This document shows positions 35,421 through 44,561 of a stretch of 64,000 nt of DNA, in pieces (the stretch's first letter is position 1; the number at the start of each line of letters is the position of its first letter). This stretch comes from Bacillota bacterium (GTDB lineage Bacteria; Bacillota; Clostridia; Lachnospirales; Lachnospiraceae). The notes below the pieces were generated by a model. That model made no database searches, had not been told where the DNA came from, and worked only from the letters and a program-made list of their open reading frames with translations. The position numbers and the translations under genes were made by a program. The stretch is taken from assembly GCA_023418475.1 (NCBI GenBank), contig JAEZZO010000079.1:56411-120410 (forward strand), written 5' to 3'.

Positions 35421-35454
35421 AAAAAAAGCATACTGTATTATATACAGTATGCTT
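35421..35454 (-). terminator. Terminator of the P1-peptidase transcript
   Basis: A perfect 12-bp stem, AAGCATACTGTA (35426-35437) with TACAGTATGCTT (35443-35454), and a 5-nt loop. On the minus strand it is followed by seven T. Confidence 0.8.
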
Positions 35455-35537
35455 CTAATGCATAAAGACCTTTAATAATCCATTTTTCTCTTGGCACCTT
35501 ATTGCTAAAATCGATTCCCGACTGCTGCAGCTACAGG

Positions 35538-36602
35538 CTAATTCACCTTTCTTACCAGAAGTCCGTCCCGTATCTGTATATAATCCCGTATACTATGTAT
35601 TGTTGTTCCCTGATATCCGGTAACTGTTTCTGAAGTAAATAATGAATTAAGAATAGCTTCCTCAACTGCTTCTGCAACTCCACGAAATGCCAGGTCAATA
35701 TAGCTTTCATTTAGTATCTGTATTTGAGAGAAAGGAGAATCCTCATCAATTATATTTGATGTTGAGAAGCCAATCAGTATTTCGCCGCTTCCATGGCCTA
35801 AGTAGGAACCGGTTCTGGCAAGTCCAACACTGCTTCGCTTTATGATACGCTTCAGTTGGCGGCTGCTTACCGGAAGGTCCGTTGCTATTATAATCATAAT
35901 TGAGCCTTTGTCTACAACCGAATCCGGAATATCTTTCTTTATCTCCTCGCCCAATGAATATCCGTTAACCATGAGATCGCTAGTTCTTCCATGATTCGTC
36001 TGGACCAAAGCACCAATCGTATAGTCTGTCTTCCCTATTCTGATTATTCGGGAGGCAGAACCAATTCCTCCCTTTATACCATAACATACCATCCCTCTCC
36101 CTGCCCCGACAGCACCTGTCATAAAATCCTCACAGGCTGTGGCAAGTGCCTGCCAAACATGCTCTTCCTTCACAACTCTATCGATTATCTTATTTAGTTT
36201 TGCATCATTGCATTCTCCTACGACCGGATTAACAGATCGAATTGCGATCCCTTCCTTCTGGCAGGATGAAACCATATAAGAAACCATGGCATCATGTACA
36301 AGGCCAATATTTAGTGTATTCGTTAAGGCAATTGGTGTTTCTAATGTACCAAGCTCATCCATCTGTATTAATCCTTGCGTTTTGCCAAAACCATTAAGAA
36401 CATAGGAAGCAGCAATCATTTTATTTCGAAACGGGTTCAAAAGAGATGGCTTAATCACGGTAACTCCTGTTTGATGATCTGCGGTGTCAATTGTACTATG
36501 TCCGACCAGAACACCCTTTACATCTGTTATTTTATTAAGTTTACCCTGTCTTAGAGATCCAATAACAATTCCCTCTTCTCTTATCGTTAATAATTGTGAC
36601 AT
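35538..36602 (-). CDS. P1-family (S58) peptidase, DmpA/L-aminopeptidase-D-esterase type
   Basis: A 354-residue self-cleaving N-terminal nucleophile hydrolase. Typical features are TDVKGVLVGHSTID with GVTVIKP near the start, ASYVLNGFGKTQGLIQMDELG (about 65-85) and TNTLNIGLVHDA. The region GALVQTNHGRTSDLMVNG and the following TDLPVSSRQLKRI contain the expected autocleavage and nucleophile zone; I could not fix the exact Ser by eye. The frame opens at 36695, but the ATG at 36602 has AGGAAGGAG immediately upstream and starts the family domain. A LysR regulator lies upstream on the same strand. Substrate may be N-terminal amino acids or amides. Confidence 0.88.
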   Translation of the reverse strand: MSQLLTIREEGIVIGSLRQGKLNKITDVKGVLVGHSTIDTADHQTGVTVIKPSLLNPFRNKMIAASYVLNGFGKTQGLIQMDELGTLETPIALTNTLNIGLVHDAMVSYMVSSCQKEGIAIRSVNPVVGECNDAKLNKIIDRVVKEEHVWQALATACEDFMTGAVGAGRGMVCYGIKGGIGSASRIIRIGKTDYTIGALVQTNHGRTSDLMVNGYSLGEEIKKDIPDSVVDKGSIMIIIATDLPVSSRQLKRIIKRSSVGLARTGSYLGHGSGEILIGFSTSNIIDEDSPFSQIQILNESYIDLAFRGVAEAVEEAILNSLFTSETVTGYQGTTIHSIRDYIQIRDGLLVRKVN

Positions 36603-36771
36603 AAGTACTCCTTCCTGATTTCCCTTCCATTCGTTATTTTTCTTGCAGTGCTGGTGTAATTCCCCTAGAACATAAACCTTAGTACACATAACCACCTTCT
36701 ATCCCCTCATAGGAGACGTAGATCTGGGAGCTCTTTAAAAACACTGCCTGCACGTTAGTTGTTTGCCAATA

Positions 36772-37704
36772 TTATATTATTTCTGTCTGCATTCTATCAC
36801 GTACCTGATAGAGGCAGTTCAAAAATCTTCGGTCTGTTTCCGTCATTTGATAAGCTTTGTGATGAATTAGTACATCCCTGAATAAACGCTCCGATCCTTC
36901 TACTTTTTTGAGTATAAGCTGGTAGCTCATTAACATCTCTGGTGGTATAGGAGAAACCCACATATATGTCGTCGGTACATTCATAAGCAGATCAAACTGA
37001 CTTCCTCTTTCATAGATATAAATATTTTTTTGATTGTTGGAAAGGTTCATCGGTTTACGTATTTCACCCGTGGTTAACGAAGGAATCGTAGAGTCTCCAT
37101 GAATAATCTCAATCAAACTCTCAAAATCCGACACTTTCAAAGCTTTCTTATTCGCTAATGGTCCGTTTTTTGACATAATGGTCAAATATTGAAACTCGAG
37201 TAAAGAATCACTGTCAAGATTAAGCTCCGTTAATAGTTTATGAAAATATTTTTCATATCCTACTGCATACCGAATTATACCATAATTATGCTTTTGTGAG
37301 GATACATTCTGAATTACCTGCATGGAATTTGTCTCCAAAAATTCCATCTGCAAGTTTTTAGAATTGAATATCTCTCCTACAAATTGCGTAAATGCATAGG
37401 ATATATAACTGGCTCTGGGAACTGATATTCCAAAATAATGTTTCTGATCTTCCTTCTTATATTTCGATTCGATAGCTTCGAATTTCTCTAAAATTTCTTT
37501 TGAGGAGAGTAAAAATTCATTTCCTTCTCTGGTAAGTGATACTCCCTTTGAAGATCTCCTGAAAATAGTAATTCCCAGTTCCTTCTCTAAGGCTATTATC
37601 GATCTGCTCAAATTAGGTTGATTCATATATAGATTTACTGCTGCCTGTGACATAGAACCTGTTTTAGCAATCTCCGCAACATATTTCAAATCCGTAATAT
37701 TCAT
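36772..37704 (-). CDS. LysR-family transcriptional regulator
   Basis: A 310-residue regulator. The N-terminal winged helix-turn-helix (about 1-60) reads LKYVAEIAKTGSMSQAAVNL, YMNQPNLSRSIIALEKELG, ITIFRRSSKGVSLTREGNEF, a complete LysR signature. The C-terminal co-inducer domain spans about 90-300. It precedes the P1-family peptidase gene by 169 nt on the same strand, so it may control or be co-transcribed with it; LysR genes are more often divergent from targets. GAAGGA precedes the ATG. Confidence 0.88.
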   Translation of the reverse strand: MNITDLKYVAEIAKTGSMSQAAVNLYMNQPNLSRSIIALEKELGITIFRRSSKGVSLTREGNEFLLSSKEILEKFEAIESKYKKEDQKHYFGISVPRASYISYAFTQFVGEIFNSKNLQMEFLETNSMQVIQNVSSQKHNYGIIRYAVGYEKYFHKLLTELNLDSDSLLEFQYLTIMSKNGPLANKKALKVSDFESLIEIIHGDSTIPSLTTGEIRKPMNLSNNQKNIYIYERGSQFDLLMNVPTTYMWVSPIPPEMLMSYQLILKKVEGSERLFRDVLIHHKAYQMTETDRRFLNCLYQVRDRMQTEII

Positions 37705-38050
37705 ACTTATGTTCCTTCATGTAGTTTATTTACAATTATAGGTTATACTCTTCTATGTACTTTTATTTCATGCTTTCCTATTAAGATTCGTATATCAAAA
37801 GTCATCAAAAACTATATTAGTTGAATATGGCTGCATATATATTCAATTCAATGATTAAATCTGACTTTTGGCACTCGAATCTTTTTAGGTTATTCTTTCT
37901 AAATCTTATTTTCAAATGCTTACTATATTCATTATGCCCAGCTTTATCTTTCTGTCTTCCTAAATTATAACACAGGAAATGCATTATATATAGTCCATTC
38001 ATGTTTTACTGCTTTTACACCATCTTAGATTGTTGCTGTTCACAGGCAAG
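37705..38050. other. Gene-free interval upstream of the LysR gene
   Basis: AT-rich. It holds the LysR promoter region. A 61-codon minus-strand frame is present but has no ribosome site and no recognisable protein character. Confidence 0.4.
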
Positions 38051-38334
38051 TCATATTTCCATTTCTCCGGCTCTAATGATCGCCTCATGCCTGTTTCTAT
38101 CACCAAGCTTATCAAATATTCTTTAATAATGCTGCTTAACGGCACTTATTGATATAAAAGCTGCTGAGAGATCTCTTCCTTGGAGTATTTTTGAACCAGC
38201 AGTCTCAGTATTTCCATCTCCCTCCTGCTGAATAAGCTTTTTGAAAAATACGTCTTGCACATTCGCTGCTGATTTGCCGTCAAAATAAGAAGCTTTTCTT
38301 TTGCCGCTTCTATCGAATTAATTAATCTCCTATC
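38051..38334 (-). pseudogene. Remnant of a LuxR/MalT-type regulator (C-terminal helix-turn-helix)
   Basis: The minus strand encodes SIEAAKEKLLILTANQQRM, then SRREMEILRLLVQKYSKEE and ISQQL, the start of a LuxR helix-turn-helix. One base is then missing near 38155. The next frame resumes with FISISAVKQH, hits a TAA at 38123-38125, and continues RIFDKLGDRNRHEAIIRAGE to a stop at 38051. The N-terminal part of the regulator is absent. So this is a LuxR-type output domain with one frameshift, one stop and a deletion. Confidence 0.75.
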
Positions 38335-38337
38335 CTA

Positions 38338-38550
38338 TTTTAAGTTCGGTTTTTATGTTTGGTTTTTATTTTATTTGTTAATCTATATTCAAAAATGCAA
38401 ATTATATATATGCCAAAAGTTACACATATGATATGATATATATGTGATTGATTACAGTAGAGTAAAACAACTATTTTATACTACTTTTTAACTTTTTCAA
38501 TCATACTAAGATTATACCGGCAAACATATTGTGCAATTTGCTATATAATT
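38338..38550. other. Gene-free interval upstream of adhE
   Basis: Strongly AT-rich, with alternating TATATA tracts near 38400-38445. No gene or clear signal is visible here; the adhE promoter starts further downstream. Confidence 0.4.
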
Positions 38551-38551
38551 G

Positions 38552-38610
38552 AAAAAAACAGACCCTCTGTCAAGCGAAACATTCCATTTGATAAGCAGAA
38601 AAAGGTCTGT
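38552..38610 (-). terminator. Minus-strand terminator in the adhE upstream region
   Basis: ACAGACC (38558-38564) pairs with GGTCTGT (38604-38610) around a long loop. On the minus strand GGTCTGT runs into a seven-T tract. It would end a transcript coming leftward from the adhE promoter region, and no minus-strand gene lies there. Confidence 0.45.
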
Positions 38611-38673
38611 CCGTGGTATTGAAATATACGAAAAACGCTTATATTTTATATCAAATTTCTATTTTTTCGTATA

Positions 38674-38702
38674 TTGACATTTATTTAACAATGTAATATA
38701 AT
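38674..38702 (+). promoter_or_regulatory. Consensus sigmaA promoter of adhE
   Basis: TTGACA (38674-38679), a 17-nt spacer and TATAAT (38697-38702): both hexamers are perfect matches to the consensus. Confidence 0.9.
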
Positions 38703-38706
38703 CAAA

Positions 38707-38724
38707 TTGTTAAAAAATTAACAA
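38707..38724. promoter_or_regulatory. Rex operator over the adhE transcription start
   Basis: TTGTTAAAAAATTAACAA is a perfect inverted repeat and matches the clostridial Rex consensus TTGTTAA-n4-TTAACAA. It begins 4 nt after the -10 box, so bound Rex would block initiation until NADH rises. Confidence 0.88.
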
Positions 38725-38753
38725 TTGAATTTTCACTAAGTGGAGGTAATCAT

Positions 38754-41381
38754 ATGGCAAAAAAAGATACTACAGTGAATGAAGCTGAAGTAAAAACAAC
38801 TGTGATTGATACAGTAGATGCTCTTATGTCAAAAATGAAGAAAATGCGCGAAGCGCAAAAAGTATTTGCAACTTATTCTCAGGAACAAGTAGACAAAATC
38901 TTTTTTGCAGCCTCCGTCGCTGCAAATAAACAAAGAATCCCGTTAGCTAAATTAGCCGTTGCTGAAACCGGTATGGGAATTGTGGAAGATAAAGTCATCA
39001 AAAACCATTATGCTGCAGAATATATCTATAATGCCTATAAGGATACCAAAACCTGTGGCGTTATAGAAGAAGATAAAGCATATGGAATTAAAAAGGTGGC
39101 AGACCCAATCGGTTTAATCGCTGCTGTAATTCCAACTACTAACCCAACATCAACTGCTATTTTTAAAACCTTAATATCTTTGAAAACCAGAAATGCCATC
39201 ATCATCTCCCCTCATCCGCGTGCAAAGAATTGTACAATCGCCGCTGCCAAGGTTGTATTGGAGGCAGCTGTAGCTGCTGGTGCACCGGAGGGAATTATCG
39301 GATGGATTGATGTTCCTTCTCTGGAGTTAACGAATGAGGTTATGAAAAATGCAGATATCATCCTGGCTACTGGTGGTCCCGGCATGGTAAAATCAGCATA
39401 TTCTTCCGGTAAACCTGCTCTTGGTGTAGGTGCCGGTAATACTCCTGTTATCATTGATGATACAGCCGATATCAAAATGGCGGTAAGCTCCATTATAGTA
39501 TCCAAAACCTTTGATAATGGTATGATCTGTGCATCTGAGCAATCCGTAACCGCACTGGAAGGCGTTTACGATGAGGTCAAGAAGGAATTTGAATACCGCG
39601 GTTGCTATTTCTTGAACCCGGAAGAATTGGAAAAAGTTCGTAAAACTATTCTGATCAACGGTGCTTTGAATGCAAAAATAGTTGGTCAAACCGCCTTTAC
39701 CATAGCAAAGCTTGCTGGTGTAGAGGTATCACCGCAAACGAAAATTCTTATCGGGGAAGTAGAGAGTGTAGATATCTCCGAAGAATTCGCTCATGAGAAA
39801 TTATCACCGGTTCTTGCTTTATATAAAGCAAAGACTTTTGACGAGGCAATTGAAAAGGCAGAACATTTAGTTGCTGACGGAGGTTATGGTCATACTGCTT
39901 CCCTTTATGTCAATACAAATGAAAAAGAAAAAATGGATAAACATGCTGCCGCAATGAAGACCTGCCGTATCTTAGTGAACACTCCTGCTGCTCAGGGCGG
40001 TATCGGTGATCTTTATAATTTTAAGCTTGCTCCGTCCTTAACACTTGGTTGCGGTACCTGGGGCGGCAACTCTGTTTCTGAAAACGTTGGTGTGAAGCAT
40101 TTAATCAATATTAAGACAGTTGCCGAGAGGAGAGAAAATATGCTTTGGTTCAGAGCTCCACAGAAGGTTTACTTTAAGAAAGGATGTATGCCGGTTGCAC
40201 TCGATGAGCTTGGAACCGTAATGGGTAAGAAAAAAGCGTTCATTGTAACCGACTCCTTCCTATATAAGAATGGTTATGTGAAACCAATCACAGATAAATT
40301 AGATGAAATGGGAATTATGCACACCTGCTTCTATGATGTAGCTCCCGATCCTACTCTGGCCTGCGCAAAAGAAGGTGCTAAGGCAATGAGTGATTTTGAA
40401 CCGGATGTTATCATTGCTCTTGGCGGCGGATCCGCAATGGATGCTGCAAAAATCATGTGGGTAATGTATGAGCATCCGCAGGCAGATTTCCTCGATATGG
40501 CAATGCGTTTTATGGATATCCGTAAGAGAGTCTATACTTTCCCTAAAATGGGTGAAAAGGCATATTTTATAGCAATCCCTACCTCATCCGGTACGGGATC
40601 AGAGGTAACGCCCTTCGCGGTTATTACCGACGAAAACACCGGTGTAAAATATCCTCTGGCAGACTATGAATTACTTCCTAACATGGCAATCGTTGATACA
40701 GACAATATGATGAGCCAGCCAAAGGGATTAACCAGCGCATCCGGTATCGATGCCATGACACATGCCTTAGAGGCATATGCTTCCATGCTGGCTACTGATT
40801 ATACGGATGGTCTCGCCTTGAAGGCATTAAAGAATATATTTAAATATTTACCGACGGCTTACACAAATGGCAGTGATATTAAGGCAAGAGAAAAGATGGC
40901 AAACGCTTCTACTATGGCCGGTATGGCATTTGCAAACGCTTTTCTTGGTGTATGCCACTCCATGGCTCACAAATTAGGTGCTTTTCACCATCTGCCCCAC
41001 GGTGTAGCCAATGCACTGTTAATTGAAGAGGTTATGAAGTTCAATATCTCCGAAAGTCCTACCAAGATGGGTGCTTTCTCCCAATACGAATATCCGAACA
41101 TTTTGGAAAGATACGTGGAATGTGCTAACTTTATCGGAATTTCTGGCAAAAATGATATGGATACCTTCGAGAAATTCATTAAGGCAATTGCTGCATTAAA
41201 GGAAAGTGTAGGCATTAAGAAGTCTATTAAAGAATACGGCATCGACGAAAAAGCCTTTCTGGAGTCTCTGGATGATATGGTTGAACAGGCATTTGATGAT
41301 CAGTGCACAGGTGCCAACCCCAGATATCCGTTAATGAGTGAGTTAAAAGAGATGTACTTAAATGCTTACTACGGTAAGTAA
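38754..41381 (+). CDS. adhE: Bifunctional acetaldehyde-CoA/alcohol dehydrogenase
   Basis: An 875-residue fused enzyme that reduces acetyl-CoA to acetaldehyde and then to ethanol, regenerating two NAD. The N-terminal aldehyde dehydrogenase domain (about 1-440) has the catalytic Cys259 in DNGMICASEQS and the NAD-binding stretch AVIPTTNPTSTAIFK. The C-terminal iron alcohol dehydrogenase domain (about 460-875) shows IALGGGSAMDAAK, PTSSGTGSEVTPFAV and the iron ligands in CHSMAHKLGAFHHLPHG. Length is standard for AdhE spirosome-forming enzymes. GTGGAGG precedes the ATG by 7 nt. A consensus promoter with an overlapping Rex operator gives redox control. Confidence 0.97.
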   Translation: MAKKDTTVNEAEVKTTVIDTVDALMSKMKKMREAQKVFATYSQEQVDKIFFAASVAANKQRIPLAKLAVAETGMGIVEDKVIKNHYAAEYIYNAYKDTKTCGVIEEDKAYGIKKVADPIGLIAAVIPTTNPTSTAIFKTLISLKTRNAIIISPHPRAKNCTIAAAKVVLEAAVAAGAPEGIIGWIDVPSLELTNEVMKNADIILATGGPGMVKSAYSSGKPALGVGAGNTPVIIDDTADIKMAVSSIIVSKTFDNGMICASEQSVTALEGVYDEVKKEFEYRGCYFLNPEELEKVRKTILINGALNAKIVGQTAFTIAKLAGVEVSPQTKILIGEVESVDISEEFAHEKLSPVLALYKAKTFDEAIEKAEHLVADGGYGHTASLYVNTNEKEKMDKHAAAMKTCRILVNTPAAQGGIGDLYNFKLAPSLTLGCGTWGGNSVSENVGVKHLINIKTVAERRENMLWFRAPQKVYFKKGCMPVALDELGTVMGKKKAFIVTDSFLYKNGYVKPITDKLDEMGIMHTCFYDVAPDPTLACAKEGAKAMSDFEPDVIIALGGGSAMDAAKIMWVMYEHPQADFLDMAMRFMDIRKRVYTFPKMGEKAYFIAIPTSSGTGSEVTPFAVITDENTGVKYPLADYELLPNMAIVDTDNMMSQPKGLTSASGIDAMTHALEAYASMLATDYTDGLALKALKNIFKYLPTAYTNGSDIKAREKMANASTMAGMAFANAFLGVCHSMAHKLGAFHHLPHGVANALLIEEVMKFNISESPTKMGAFSQYEYPNILERYVECANFIGISGKNDMDTFEKFIKAIAALKESVGIKKSIKEYGIDEKAFLESLDDMVEQAFDDQCTGANPRYPLMSELKEMYLNAYYGK

Positions 41382-41503
41382 TTAACCATTTAAGTAGGAT
41401 AGGTAATCACTAAATATTTAGCAATTTCCTATACATTGCACCATTGATGTTGTAAAATGATATTAGCAAACTACTATGGTAAAATTGGAAAGGGGATATC
41501 CGT

Positions 41504-42253
41504 ATGAATTTTGAGCAAGTGTTAGCAACAAGAAATCAGAAAACGATTTATCATTGTGAGGATACCGTTGTTAAAGTATTTCATGAAGATTTTCCAAAAT
41601 CTTCTGTATTAAATGAAGCATTAAATCAGTCCCGTGTTGAGGAAACCGGTTTGGAAATACCAAAAATCCGTTCTGTCAGTAAAATTGATGGTCAATGGAG
41701 TATTACAATGGATTATATACCTGGGCATACCCTGGAACAGGAGTTTAAAGATCATCCTGAAAAAACGGATGAATTGCTCGAATTATTCGTTGACCTGCAG
41801 ATTGAAATGCATTCCAAATCTGCACCGTTGCTTAACAAATTAAAGGATAAATTAATTCGTAAGATACAAAGTGTAAAGGATCTGGACGCTACTACAAAAT
41901 ACGAATTATTAACCAGGCTGGACAGTATGCCAAAGCATACAAAACTCTGCCATGGTGATTTTCTTCCTTCTAATATTATTATCAATGACACAGGTGTATA
42001 TATTTTAGACTGGTCCCATGCCACACAGGGTAATGCAAGTGCGGATGTTGCCACAACATATTTAAAGATGTCCCTCTATTATCCGGAGCTTGCTGTATCT
42101 TATCTGAAGCTTTTCTGCAAGAAAAGTGATACTGCCGTGCAATATGTTCAGCAATGGTTTCCCATTGTTGCTGCGCAACAGCTTACCACGGCTACTGAGA
42201 CAGAAAAAGAATTTTTAAACAAATGGCTGGATGTTATTGATTATCAGGGATAA
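41504..42253 (+). CDS. Phosphotransferase enzyme family (APH/choline-kinase-like) protein
   Basis: A 249-residue kinase-like fold. The N-lobe has TIYHCEDTVVKVFHEDF with a Lys for ATP binding; the catalytic loop LCHGDFLPSNIIIN (about 147-160) gives the Asp base and Asn metal ligand; VYILDWSH (about 165) is the DFG equivalent. This is the APH/Fub-like family, often annotated as aminoglycoside phosphotransferase but mostly of unknown substrate. It follows adhE by 122 nt on the same strand and has AAAGGGG before the ATG. No evidence ties it to antibiotic resistance; a small metabolite kinase is as likely. Confidence 0.82.
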   Translation: MNFEQVLATRNQKTIYHCEDTVVKVFHEDFPKSSVLNEALNQSRVEETGLEIPKIRSVSKIDGQWSITMDYIPGHTLEQEFKDHPEKTDELLELFVDLQIEMHSKSAPLLNKLKDKLIRKIQSVKDLDATTKYELLTRLDSMPKHTKLCHGDFLPSNIIINDTGVYILDWSHATQGNASADVATTYLKMSLYYPELAVSYLKLFCKKSDTAVQYVQQWFPIVAAQQLTTATETEKEFLNKWLDVIDYQG

Positions 42254-42340
42254 GTTCACCTTATCTACGATAGACAATTTATTCATATGCTACTATCTAT
42301 AGATGTTTAAGCAAATTGGAAAAAATGAAGTCCCTGTCAT

Positions 42341-42389
42341 AAATAAAACCATTCCCAAAGATACACTTCATAGGAATGGTTTTATTTTT
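42341..42389. terminator. Bidirectional terminator between convergent genes
   Basis: A perfect 15-bp stem: AAATAAAACCATTCC (42341-42355) with 42373-42387, with A/T-rich tails in both directions. Confidence 0.85.
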
Positions 42390-42415
42390 AATTAATTTCC
42401 TTCATAAAATATCTA

Positions 42416-44542
42416 TTACATATCTCTAACCGTAATAGCTTCACTATACTCACAGCAATTTCCCTTTTTATTTTTCTTTGCAAAATAAAGTGCATTATCC
42501 GCATATGCCAGATACTTCTCAAGGGTTCCCTCATAATCATTCACCCAGACCAGACCCGAGGATATATGAACCTTGATTTCTGAACCATCCGGTAATAACA
42601 ATGGATTGATTTCCAATTTTTGATAAAATGCTTCCATGTCCAATCTGAGTTCATCTCTCGTTTTATAGTCATATAGGACTACAACAAATTCATCACCGGA
42701 ACGCCTGCCTAACATCATATGGTCCTCGCAGATACCTTTCAGATGTTTTACCGTTCGTTTGATATATTTATCTCCCCACTCATGACCATAGGTATCATTG
42801 ATATTCTTTAGATTATCCAGATCAAACATTATGACAGCAGTTTCTAAGTCTCTTCGATGGTTCTGCAGAATTTCCTCTCCTATTCTATGCAGTGCCATTC
42901 TGTTATAGATTTGCGTCAGATAGTCATAGTCACGCTCCCGGATGATATCCTTTTTCTCAACCATGTCATCTGTTACATCTATAATTACGCCTATCGTTGA
43001 TTTATCGGTATTAACTTGTTTTAGTTTCACCCATTTTTTACGTGCCCCCGTCAGAAGATATACATTTTCTTCTTCTGCTTCAGGAACACTTAGCAGTTCC
43101 TTAATTTTATTTTGAAAAAGCTGTTTATCCGTTTTTAGTAATAACATTTCCTGTGATGAAATATTTAATATAGACAATAACTGTTCCGTAACAAATACAT
43201 AGTTACATTCATCCCTGAATTCATAAGCTCCAATTGGCAATTCAGCAAGATCAATAATTCTTGACATTCTAATTGTTGAACCTAACAAAGAAGCATTAGC
43301 GTTTTGTATGGCCAGCGACAACTCGTCCACTTCTGTGAGTCCTGTTTTTGCTAATACCACATTTTGCATATTACTGTTTCTCACCTTTTCTGCAAGAAGG
43401 GTAATCGGTTTCGTAAAACGATAACTAACCATATATCCGCCTATCACACCAATAATAATAGAAAAGAATAAGGAAATCATTAAAATGGATTGAATTTTAT
43501 AAACATAATTCAACAGAGTACTTCCCTTTACCATACCGATCAAATACCATTGTTCTCCTCGAAACGGTGTATTTGCCTGGTATAAATCCATCTCTTCCAT
43601 GCATAAATACATACTGCCGTTATCTTTTGGATTTTTTAATTGATAAACATCATGTTCCGGATCTTTCTTGGTATAACGAAATCCCTTACCTATTGCCAAT
43701 AATTGTCTTTGCATAGCTCTGGTCAGTAAAATCGGTTTTATTTCTGCGTTGCTATCTTCCTTATATCCAATAAAGTAACTCATTTGATCCTTTCCGTGCA
43801 AATCAGCCGATGTAAGAAATTGAACAAAATGCTGTGCCGAAATTTCAATACCGATCACTCCAATTACTTTATTATCTTCTACGATCATTGGTTCTGAATA
43901 AATGATTACAGCCGGATCCTGCGAAAACAGTTGAAGCGGGGGACTCCAATATCCTAAAAGACTTGAATCACTGGTTAATGCAGCATTCTGAAGAGGTTTA
44001 TCAAAAAAAGTGTGAGGCATTCTATTCAAGGGCATTTTATACTTCCACATTTGATCCAGGGGAATTTGCAAACGGTTAGCAACATTATGCGGTCCAAAAA
44101 TCATATATAAATCTTTGTTACTATAATCATTTAGAACCGAATCATAATCCCTGAAATACATGGCCGGATAATCCTGATTTTCATCTTTTTGATTTAAGAT
44201 TACAAATGCTCCGGTAGCCTGCGTTGATCTCATAATTGAGATAAGGTCTTCCGATATCTCATCAAAAGCTTGATTTCGATCATCATATTCATATAAGACA
44301 GTCTCTATTTTTTCACGATAGGGCGCTATATTAGCCCAATTTGTCATTTCTCTTTGAAGGTATTCCTTTTTGTTCTCCGTCTTTTCAGAAAAAGATATAT
44401 AGGCATTCTTCCTGGCCTGACTTAATACTCCTCCCAAAACAAGAAATACAGATAATAGAATGGTTTGCGCAATAATTAAGATAATCACTAAAACGGTTAC
44501 TCTATAGACAATCGATTTTCTGTCAGGTTTCATGTAATGCAT
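42416..44542 (-). CDS. Membrane sensor diguanylate cyclase (dCache-HAMP-PAS-GGDEF)
   Basis: A 708-residue c-di-GMP synthase. The N-terminal membrane helix (about 10-40) is followed by an extracytoplasmic dCache-like sensor (about 45-340), a second helix (ILMISLFFSIIIGVIGGYMV, about 350-370), a HAMP-like segment starting at FTKPITLL, a PAS domain (about 430-520), and a GGDEF domain (about 535-700). The active-site loop reads RRSGDEF, an SGDEF form that is usually active. The RxxD inhibitory site five residues before it is absent (ICED). It starts 19 nt after the solute-binding lipoprotein gene, so the two form an operon and probably a sensing pair. Confidence 0.9.
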   Translation of the reverse strand: MHYMKPDRKSIVYRVTVLVIILIIAQTILLSVFLVLGGVLSQARKNAYISFSEKTENKKEYLQREMTNWANIAPYREKIETVLYEYDDRNQAFDEISEDLISIMRSTQATGAFVILNQKDENQDYPAMYFRDYDSVLNDYSNKDLYMIFGPHNVANRLQIPLDQMWKYKMPLNRMPHTFFDKPLQNAALTSDSSLLGYWSPPLQLFSQDPAVIIYSEPMIVEDNKVIGVIGIEISAQHFVQFLTSADLHGKDQMSYFIGYKEDSNAEIKPILLTRAMQRQLLAIGKGFRYTKKDPEHDVYQLKNPKDNGSMYLCMEEMDLYQANTPFRGEQWYLIGMVKGSTLLNYVYKIQSILMISLFFSIIIGVIGGYMVSYRFTKPITLLAEKVRNSNMQNVVLAKTGLTEVDELSLAIQNANASLLGSTIRMSRIIDLAELPIGAYEFRDECNYVFVTEQLLSILNISSQEMLLLKTDKQLFQNKIKELLSVPEAEEENVYLLTGARKKWVKLKQVNTDKSTIGVIIDVTDDMVEKKDIIRERDYDYLTQIYNRMALHRIGEEILQNHRRDLETAVIMFDLDNLKNINDTYGHEWGDKYIKRTVKHLKGICEDHMMLGRRSGDEFVVVLYDYKTRDELRLDMEAFYQKLEINPLLLPDGSEIKVHISSGLVWVNDYEGTLEKYLAYADNALYFAKKNKKGNCCEYSEAITVRDM

Positions 44543-44561
44543 CTGCTAATCAGCCTTCCCG

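Noticed and set aside
37817..38002. A 61-codon minus-strand frame as a small gene
   Set aside because: It has no ribosome site, no recognisable features and AT-rich low-complexity content.
41504..42253. Calling the APH-like gene an aminoglycoside resistance gene
   Set aside because: The fold is shared by many small-molecule kinases and nothing in the context supports antibiotic modification.
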